Origin: Discostella pseudostelligera
Taxonomy: Eukaryota; Bacillariophyta; Thalassiosirophyceae; Thalassiosirales; Thalassiosiraceae
Length of the DNA stretch: 27,414 nt
Reading direction: 5' to 3'
Assembly (NCBI GenBank): GCA_036940085.1
Contig: JALLBK010000142.1
Location: 1 to 27,414, forward strand
Made by a program: the position numbers and the translations under genes. Positions within the stretch are counted from its first letter, which is position 1. The number at the start of each line of letters is the position of its first letter. This document shows, one piece after another, positions 9,934-17,812 of this stretch. The notes under the pieces are model-generated. The model searched no databases. It worked only from the letters and a program-made list of their open reading frames with translations, and had not been told where the DNA came from.

Positions 9934-11994
9934 ATGATGCTTCCAATTCAATCTGCGGTATTGTTGATCTTATGTATGCGGCCCATGATCGCCGTCGGTG
10001 GCAGCAGCAGCAATGCACCTTCCGAAGATAAAAATGCATCCTCATCCTACACCAAATACCAACATTATCCACCCTACTGTTCCACACCCCAAGAAATGGC
10101 TAAACGGGCCATACCCCCACTTAACCACGGCACTACTAACGATGCATCCACTCAACTGATTCATGCCACTGCCATTATTCGACATGGAGCACGAACACCT
10201 TTCATGGGTCCACCCGCATATCAATGCTGGGCTGATTATTGGACTAATGCAAACACGGGCATATGGAATTGTAATTTAAAGACATATATTAGTCCACCGG
10301 CAGCATCGAAAGATTCCATGGTGGTGGATGGTAGTGGCATGATTTTGGAGGAAACGCCGGATTTCTTATTTGAGAAACGATATGATGCATTGAGCATCCA
10401 TTCTCCTCTCGAAGATAACGATGACGGTAGTGTCCATCGTAGGACGGGAAATCATTTGAATGGGACATGTCAAGTGGGACAACTACTTCATCGGGGATAC
10501 GATCAAGAAATTCAGAATGGATTGCATTTGCGTCAAGCGTATTTTTATGATGGGAATAAGACCGCCGATGAGCATGCAGCGAGTGATTCTCGAATGAGAC
10601 TATGGGATTTGACAAACAAGGACAACAGCGGCAATAGCAAGAACAACTATGTTGGGGATCCTACGAAGCCCATCTATCAAGAACCTAATTTGCGCTATCG
10701 AGCCGATGATGAACAACGTACATTAATGTCTGGCCAAATTCTACTCCGGGGTCTCTTTGAGCAAGAATTACTCGCGGCGGAAAATAATGATGAAACCGTA
10801 GTCATTCGTCTACATACGGCCGATTATGATGTGGATATTTTGACTCCCGAATCAGCCACCTGTCCCAAGACTTTGGAACTATATAATGCAGCCTATCAAA
10901 GCGATGAATACAAGGCTTGGATTGAAAAGTCTATGGAAGCTAAAACAGTTCAATCTTTTGTGAAGAATGAGTTAGGACTGGAAGAGATACCGCCAAGTAT
11001 GCTTGATTGTTTAATGACAACTATTTGCACCGATCGATCGTTACCAGACAGCTTGAATGATTATGACGGGTCGCTGGGATCTACTCCGTGGGACGAAGGA
11101 GACCGCAACAGGGGTTCGAGCATGAATGCTATCACCAGAGTTGGCAAAGAATACACGAACATTTTCGAACAAATTACCAACTTTGTCGTCAAGAACTATA
11201 CATTTTCCTACAAATACAACAACGGCGCCTTTCCCAAGTTGGGAATGGGCCCTCTTTGGAAGGAAATCATGACAAACATTCTTCCTATTGTTGACCCGTT
11301 GAACCATCCACCGTCTGCATCATCGCCACCACCGAAACTTGCCCTATTTTCAGGTCATGATACCACCTTGATGCCACTCCTTGCGACATTGGGGGACGAA
11401 GTTTGGTCCGGGACAGAATGGGCATCATATGCTAGTATGGTCATCATCGAAATTCATGAAATATTGAATCAAGACCCTGATTTTCCTTCCGGGTTTGCCT
11501 TTCGTTTGATCTACAATGGAAATGTGTTGACATCCAAGATGGATGGTTGCGCTGAGGGTTCCGAACTATGTGATTCGCAGATTCTAGTGAAACAGGTTAT
11601 GCCATTTGCCAAATACATGGAAAGAGATTGCGCAGCATCAACCTCGCCGTCGACAGTAGTACCCGTACCTGCGGATGATTTGTTGACGGAGATGGAAATT
11701 GCTACGCACAATTTGTTAGTTGCTCCTGGTGGCGTGTGGGTGATTGTGGCACTGGTAATATCATCCATGGCCTTTGGCTGTCTACTGATGTGGTGTTTGA
11801 TGAGATATCGAATGCGAAAGTATCATGCCTACAAAAGCGAGAATGTCTTGGGCGACTTGAGCATGAGAGCATTTGAAGAGGACGATCATTATTATCACTC
11901 CGAACAAAGGCCGGGCATCGACTCTGCAATACCGGCGGGTTATGGAGCCACCGTCGGAGACGAGAAGAAACTCGATGAAGATGCTCTGATTTGA
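9934..11994 (+). CDS. membrane-anchored histidine acid phosphatase (branch 2)
   Basis: Phosphomonoesterase of the histidine phosphatase superfamily, acid phosphatase branch, acting in the secretory pathway, at the surface or in a lysosome-like compartment. Single exon, 686 aa from the ATG pair at 9934/9937. A signal peptide (MMLPIQSAVLLILCM) follows directly, which supports this start. The catalytic motif RHGARTP is at 83-89 (phospho-accepting His84), a YRADDEQRTLMSGQ segment typical of the family is at about 255-268, and the HD proton-donor motif GHDTTLMP is at 474-481 (His475). Cysteines are frequent in the lumenal part. A TM segment (about 600-623) and a basic cytosolic tail (RYRMRKYH) follow, giving type I topology as in lysosomal acid phosphatase or the 2-phosphoxylose phosphatase group. 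The substrate cannot be read from sequence. A phosphate-scavenging role is plausible but inferred. Confidence 0.85.
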   Translation: MMLPIQSAVLLILCMRPMIAVGGSSSNAPSEDKNASSSYTKYQHYPPYCSTPQEMAKRAIPPLNHGTTNDASTQLIHATAIIRHGARTPFMGPPAYQCWADYWTNANTGIWNCNLKTYISPPAASKDSMVVDGSGMILEETPDFLFEKRYDALSIHSPLEDNDDGSVHRRTGNHLNGTCQVGQLLHRGYDQEIQNGLHLRQAYFYDGNKTADEHAASDSRMRLWDLTNKDNSGNSKNNYVGDPTKPIYQEPNLRYRADDEQRTLMSGQILLRGLFEQELLAAENNDETVVIRLHTADYDVDILTPESATCPKTLELYNAAYQSDEYKAWIEKSMEAKTVQSFVKNELGLEEIPPSMLDCLMTTICTDRSLPDSLNDYDGSLGSTPWDEGDRNRGSSMNAITRVGKEYTNIFEQITNFVVKNYTFSYKYNNGAFPKLGMGPLWKEIMTNILPIVDPLNHPPSASSPPPKLALFSGHDTTLMPLLATLGDEVWSGTEWASYASMVIIEIHEILNQDPDFPSGFAFRLIYNGNVLTSKMDGCAEGSELCDSQILVKQVMPFAKYMERDCAASTSPSTVVPVPADDLLTEMEIATHNLLVAPGGVWVIVALVISSMAFGCLLMWCLMRYRMRKYHAYKSENVLGDLSMRAFEEDDHYYHSEQRPGIDSAIPAGYGATVGDEKKLDEDALI

Positions 11995-12110
11995 ATCTGC
12001 TTTTGAGTTTCGTCGCGAGGAAATTCATTATCCCATCATTGCAATTTTACATGTACAAATTTCTAAGGTAATGACGGGTGCTAAGAGACTCCGTAGGTCT
12101 TTGGAGTACC

Positions 12111-13883
12111 TTATCTCGTTGAACGAATACTGTTTAGCATTCTCTGGACACCAGCGTTAACAGAATAATGTCCTTTGACATAATTTGGCAACGAAGCATC
12201 CCACAGATCCGATGGCGACATCTCATTCGTTGTAGTAGCTTCGGCTATGAACATAAGCCGTTCTACACCGGCATCAAACACCGGATGGAAGCCATGTTGG
12301 GCTACAATTTTCCAAAGCCGATCTTGTTCGTCATGTTCGTGTGTATTATCCTCATCTAGTTGCTGCAACAGCCATGTTGGAAGACCTGCTCGAAGAATCA
12401 TTGATTTCGACAATGAGACACAATTGTCTCCGAATTGCTCAAGAGGAGCCAAGCCTACACCTACAGCATGTCGCCTCAATCCATCGACATCGCCGACAAA
12501 CATTGGAATTGGATCCATAACTTGCACGCGCTCGAAATTAGGCCATGTATTCGATCCAAAATCACGGTCGATCGAGGTGACGATGTCTATCCCCGTCTGT
12601 ACAACATTGCCACTGTCGTTGACCTCCGTGTGTTTGCTTTTGACTTCCTTAACGAAAGCCGACACAAGCTTTGTCAATCCTCCAACTACGGTTGTATCTG
12701 ATTTCGTGCAAAACCGTAATAGTTCATGGGAATTAAATTTGTTGCGTGCTCTATTTATTTCTCGTTTGGATGAAAATGTTGCTACAGCTACAAGTATTTC
12801 TTCTGCTGCCGGGACTTGTGGAGTGCTTGTGTCGTCGGTCTGATGCTTCACTTGCTTGTTTTTGATAAACAGTCCATAGCCGTATTTGGCACCAGTAGCT
12901 CCCCACAAATGATTCTCCTCCAAGAAGGGAATGTAATCCGACTTTGCTATCCGTTTCACTACTGTTTGGCGTGCATAGATCCTCCGATGGTAGATTCCAC
13001 ATTTGCTACGTAAGCGTGATTGTACAATCGCTGGTGATCGATTCCATACATCTTGATGAAGATGCACGATAGATGATCGTTCCTTATCTATATTGTCATT
13101 GTAATTGTAAAATGCATCGGTAAGGAGAGAGTTCCGCCATGCATAGGCTGCCACAGCCTCTGATACTGATGACGTTCTTTGTTTCTGATGTAACTTGTGT
13201 ATTGTGCCCAAAGTGAGGGAAGGGCATATGTGCAATATAAAGGAATGCGGTTGATGATGTGAATCATCTCTATTTCCGCTTTGCACAGGTGTACTGGCAA
13301 TGGGTTCATTTTCCAAGACCACATTGCCATGAGATTGCGCGTTGCCTGCCGATTCAGTAGAGTCGGTAACGAGTGGAATATTATTTCCAGTACCTTTACG
13401 AATTGCGAGAACTACGCTAGCTTCTAAAAACGCCATCAATCCATCCACTCTATCTAATGACTTTAGACCATCTATTTTTGGATTGCATCGATCCATATTC
13501 ATATGTTGTTCGAGTACGCTCCGTATTTCATGTTGTGACAATTGCCGCGTAACCAAACCATTTGTGTCAAGGAATGAGATAACTTCATCAACAAATGCAT
13601 TTGGTGACAAGTTGATTCTTTGCAGAATTTCTGGCTCATTGTCCGATCGAGCACTCTCAAGTAACGGCTGTGCACCGAATAATTGTCTTCGACTTGTGAT
13701 TTTGGAGAGATGACGGTGGCGCTTGTGGTGATGGTGATGGTTATGGAATCTATCATCGGTTGATGGACAGCACAGCATGGTTGCTTGAATCGCAGGAATG
13801 AAGGCATTGGTCGCTGCCTTTGCCCTTGCTGCTGCGGATACTAAGAGTACCGCCGCCATGACAGATAAACGATCGGGTATCAT
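12111..13883 (-). CDS. predicted plastid-targeted protein with phage endonuclease-associated C-terminal domain
   Basis: Function unknown. Single exon, 590 aa from the ATG at 13883; a second ATG at 13859 would also keep the targeting signal. The N-terminus has a hydrophobic signal (MAAVLLVSAAARAKAA) followed by TNAFIPA, resembling the diatom plastid motif. Residues 35-70 include a His run (HNHHHHHK). The part from about 270 to 560 carries an ordered series of motifs: HQDVW..IVQSRL, RRIYARQ (300-306), FLEENHLWG (320-328), VATFSS (367-372), ELLRFCTKSDTTVVGG (387-402), IVTSIDRDFG (434-443), PMFVGDVDG, and near the end HGF..VFDAGVERL. From memory, this order matches a domain found at the C-terminus of phage homing-endonuclease-like (VSR-like) proteins, and the ELLRF..VVGG.SKLL part has a GNAT-like look. 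No metal-binding nuclease core is evident. Homology is likely; activity is not known. Confidence 0.62.
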   Translation of the reverse strand: MIPDRLSVMAAVLLVSAAARAKAATNAFIPAIQATMLCCPSTDDRFHNHHHHHKRHRHLSKITSRRQLFGAQPLLESARSDNEPEILQRINLSPNAFVDEVISFLDTNGLVTRQLSQHEIRSVLEQHMNMDRCNPKIDGLKSLDRVDGLMAFLEASVVLAIRKGTGNNIPLVTDSTESAGNAQSHGNVVLENEPIASTPVQSGNRDDSHHQPHSFILHICPSLTLGTIHKLHQKQRTSSVSEAVAAYAWRNSLLTDAFYNYNDNIDKERSSIVHLHQDVWNRSPAIVQSRLRSKCGIYHRRIYARQTVVKRIAKSDYIPFLEENHLWGATGAKYGYGLFIKNKQVKHQTDDTSTPQVPAAEEILVAVATFSSKREINRARNKFNSHELLRFCTKSDTTVVGGLTKLVSAFVKEVKSKHTEVNDSGNVVQTGIDIVTSIDRDFGSNTWPNFERVQVMDPIPMFVGDVDGLRRHAVGVGLAPLEQFGDNCVSLSKSMILRAGLPTWLLQQLDEDNTHEHDEQDRLWKIVAQHGFHPVFDAGVERLMFIAEATTTNEMSPSDLWDASLPNYVKGHYSVNAGVQRMLNSIRSTR

Positions 13884-14180
13884 CGTCGACCATGGTCTAT
13901 GGTCAGGTTTGGGTGGTGGTGAGGTGGTGTGTGAATGAAGGGGTATCACTTTCTTCCCGCCATTTTCGCCATTCTTTATCGCCAAAAGCCTTCACTTGGA
14001 GTTCTCGTTTTTGTGCGGATGACGACGACGATGCCACATCAAACATCAAGCAGTGCACCAAGAACACACATCCGACATCATCTGACCAGATGCGAACGAT
14101 ATCGTTGGAACAATCGGTAGGTGCATCGGATTGGCAACTGGTCACAAATAATTCCATCGACTTCCAACTAACTGCACATT
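13884..14180. promoter_or_regulatory. divergent promoter, phage-like-domain gene / PPK2-like gene
   Basis: 297 bp separate two divergent start codons. The E2F-like motif TTCTTCCCGCCATTTTCGCC is at 13951-13970, 68 bp from the leftward start. With so little space, the two genes probably share regulatory elements. Confidence 0.5.
13951..13970 (-). promoter_or_regulatory. E2F-like motif GGCGAAAATGGCGGGAA
   Basis: On the minus strand: GGCGAAAATGGCGGGAA, two half-site-like GGCG elements 9 bp apart. It is 68 bp upstream of the start at 13883 and about 210 bp upstream of the start at 14181. Confidence 0.45.
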
Positions 14181-17100
14181 ATGACAAGGACAAGGATACA
14201 TTTCGACGATGACAACGATGCTCCAGCACCTGGCGAATCGACACCTCTCCTTGCGACGACGAGCACCATCGCCAGCGGTGGCGGCGGCAATACTGGTGGT
14301 ACTGGTGGCACTGACGTCGAAGACAGGCGAGAGCTCATGCACAGCTTTCGTCGCAAATCCTACGCCAAACTTATTACCCGCCAGCCAACTCAAAGACGGA
14401 TTTCGTCAATTGCCATTGGAGATGTCGAAGGTGGCGAGACCGGTGGTATTGGTACCATTGCCGAGTTGAAGTTCGGCGACGAAGATGACATACCAATGGC
14501 ACACCCCGTAGAAGGTTTGGCACCATTGTTTCCATATGGCGGGATAGTAGAATTTGATGGACGGGGGTATGTACCTTATCGGGAAGCATCGTTGGTGAAA
14601 TCTACACCGGCGTTTGCACCGTATCGGAGGATGGCGAGGCATAGGTCGTTTTACCTTTGGTGGACAAATGTAAGAAATTTTATTGTCGTCTTCAAAAATT
14701 ATTGGTATTTCTTCTTATATCAGAGTGCCACTTTCCACACACCCCAACTTCATAGGAATTTCGTCACTGGTGGAAAAGTTCAAGGCTACTTGTCCGTCTT
14801 GCCGGACTCTACGTCTACTCCTACGATCCACTTGTTGTACCCACCATCCTACTCCTCGATCCGGAAAAGAACAAAACAATGAAGCAGCTACTGAAATTCT
14901 CCAAACGTTTAGGACAAGGCGGTCCTGTTCGTGAATTCCTCGATACCGTTAAACCATTCACACGTAGTATGCGTATCTTGGTGGGCACATGGCGTTGGTT
15001 CGAGGCCTCGCCTTGTCGTCGGGAGGAGGTAGGTGTGGAGGAATTCATGGCATTCATTGGCAATCGCGTCTCTCGTATGGTGGCGCGGACTACAGTCGAT
15101 GATTTGGCATTTTATATCATCCTGCCTGTTCAACGGTATCTTTTCAAAGAGGATATGCTGCACTATCCGGATGCCTTTCATCCCATTCCATTGTGTGTTT
15201 GCATTGGCTTTGTGCGTGCTGTATCGCCGTTTGCGGCATCCTTCCAGGGGAGTAGATTTGGTAGAGTATTAACTCGTCGGTATTTCTTGTCTTCTAGAAA
15301 CCGTTGGTTGCCTACGCAACGAATTGAGGACCTGAATCTCAGAAGTGATGATTGTCAGGAGAGGGATGAAGTGAACCAGACTGCTGATCTGGTGATTATT
15401 GCCAGGGTCGTCGCTACAGCTCTGGGTGACGTTCAAACGAATGGTCATGGAGTGATCACTGGTGGGAAGGTAGTGGTTCGACAGCACGAAGCTTTACTGA
15501 GAGAAGGTTTTAAGCAAGTTGGCGCAGGTAGTGGAGGGTAAGTGAAGCGATCTATCCATCACATAATATTTCCTTTGCTCTGCATGGTGCTAATCCGTTG
15601 TTCAACTTTGAAGGTATGCGGTCTACCAATACAATTTTAACTCCACCACAGTCCTTCTGCACGTCACTCCATATGGGCCAAGTATTGCAGATATCATGCC
15701 TTACTACCTGGTGCTGGAATTTGAGACATCTTGTGATTTTCGACAAAAGGTATGGTCCAATTCAATGGCCAGCCTCGATATTGGCCAACGAAGGTGGCAA
15801 GGGCCTCAGGTGCTGGAGGGATACTGCTACTCAGGGGCATTCTTCAGCCCTCACCACTTCGCTGAATTGAAGGAGATGTATGACAATCAGCTCTTGGCGT
15901 ATGAAGCAGCATGCAAAAAGCTTCCTGTTCGGGCAAAGAAGATTCGTGAGAGCGGAGTTCCTAACGACTTGCCAACCCTAAAGAAATTCCTTGAAGCAGG
16001 CAAGCGGAACAGGAAGCGGAAGAAAAACATTCGAGAGGTGAGAATGAGTGAATCTTTGTCTCAAAAGATTTGTCCCTTCGGCTCTCATGTATGACTTCAT
16101 CCGATTATTCCAGTACAATGAGCTGCAAAAGGTGGTTAGGAGTGTAGCCAATGAAATCACAAGCTTGATTAAGAAGGAAAGAAAGAAGCAGTATGGTCGT
16201 GGGCAGTCGTTTGCACCAAAGGGTGTCATTCTGTATTTTGAGGGCTTGGATTGCTCTGGAAAGTCGTCCACCGGAGGTTTGGTCCAGACGGCATTGGAGC
16301 AGGCGGGTTATAATGTGATCATGCGCCAGTACAACAGGCCACCAACGGCAGCTCAGAGGTACGTTCAGCTTCGCAGACTGCATGTTTACCGTTCAGCAAC
16401 ATGGATTTAACCTTTCATTTCTTCCTCTCGATAGTTCGAGGCCTTGGATGGATCGCTTTGAAGCTCCAGGAGATTCCAGTAGAATTGACCTGAATCGAAA
16501 CGCAGATGATGACGACGCAGATTGCAAAGAGCGCATGGCAATTGTCTGGGATAGGGGTCCCGCGGGCGATTTTGTGTACGGTAACCTCAATCAGCTCTCG
16601 CAGGAAGAGAAGAAAGCTCGTTACGAAGAATTTATTGCCTTTGATATGCAGGTAAGGGAGTTGAATTTATCCGAATGATACTTGTCAGAACTTGTATTTG
16701 ATCGTCATTCATCCTTCATCTTTATCTCTTCCAACAGTGCCGAGAGAAGGGTATTCTCTTCTTGAAACTTCTCTTCGTAACCAATCGAGACAGTATCGCA
16801 AAGACGTTGGGAAAACGTTTGGCTCAAAAGAAAATGGCGAAAGATCTCGAGACGTGGCTGCAAGCTTGTCGTTCACGAGGAGCTGAGGAGGACATCACCT
16901 TTGAGGGTCTTGATGCAATAAAGGCACATATCGACCCCACTGACTTTACTGCATTCAATAACTATGAGCGCAATCTTCGTATCTTCTCCAACTTTGCATT
17001 GAATACAGATTCTCGACAGAATCCATGGCTTGTGGTCAACACAGGTGACAGGTGAGTCGATCTGCTATGCATTTGTTGCAAATCCTGTGCTTTGTCTAAT

Positions 17101-17596
17101 CCAATAACTTAATTCTAAACTTAGGTATGCCGCGAGGAAGTCACTGATGAAAGCATTTCGCTCATATTTGCATGACTTCAGCTCGAGTGGAGAAGGATGC
17201 TCTCCATGCTCTCGGCCAAAATATGGACCCACACATTCTCGTGGAATGGATATCAATGAAATGATGAAGGCCAAATTTGCGAGGTCGAGCAGGCAATCTC
17301 TGCTGGCATGGATTGCATTTATGTGCTTGTTGCTGTTAGTATACATTTACGCAGAGAATAACAAATGGGACTCGTGGTTTCATATTCCGATCCAGTACAA
17401 CATTACTTCCTTGCTCGAAGATGGTATTGCTGACGATGCCGGGCCTGATAAGTCCGCAATTGTCGCGGATGATACTAAGGGGAAGAATGGGAAGACCAGC
17501 AAAAAGGATGCAAAACTACAAGATGACAATGCAAACGAGTCGGTCGCTAATAAAGCCGCAAAAACTAAGAAGAATTCGGATACTAAGGGAGATTAG
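14181..17596 (+). CDS. PPK2-type kinase fused to a large N-terminal region, with C-terminal membrane anchor
   Basis: Seven exons: 14181-14669, 14756-15537, 15614-16037, 16114-16358, 16435-16651, 16738-17051, 17125-17596. All introns are GT-AG, 73-86 bp, and phases join to a 980-residue protein. The start has a Gly/Thr-rich stretch. Residues about 164-560 are unrecognised, rich in aromatics, with a possible hydrophobic stretch near IILPVQ and IPLCVCIGFVRA. The kinase domain covers about 570-840: Walker A FEGLDCSGKSST (607-618), WDRGPAGD (685-692) where PPK2 has DRSWYNR, CREKGILFLKLLFVTN (720-735), and NPWLVVNTGDRYAARK (814-829) matching the PPK2 APWxVV..DK..AR motif. A TM helix (about 882-899) and a Lys/Asp-rich hydrophilic tail end it. 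PPK2 enzymes phosphorylate nucleotides from polyphosphate; Walker A alone also resembles thymidylate kinase, but the later motifs favour PPK2. The altered DRG motif leaves activity uncertain. Confidence 0.72.
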
Positions 17597-17812
17597 TGAG
17601 AGCTAGCGTTGCCGATTTCACTGCACTGGTATGTGCGCTGTCGCTACGTATTTGGGTGCTTTCCTTGCATGCTTGAGAAGCACTGGAAATAGATGTTTAT
17701 CGTGTGTAGTGAGATAGAATAATGAAGTAATGAATGTAATTTGTCTATTATTTAGCCGCTGGCCATTCTATTTTGCCTCCGAAGTCGATTACTCTTTTTC
17801 TTTCTACCATGA
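17597..17812. other. convergent 3' intergenic region
   Basis: 216 bp between the stop codons of the PPK2-like gene (+) and the ThiO-like gene (-). AT-rich in the middle. It should hold both 3' ends; nothing else is visible. Confidence 0.4.
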
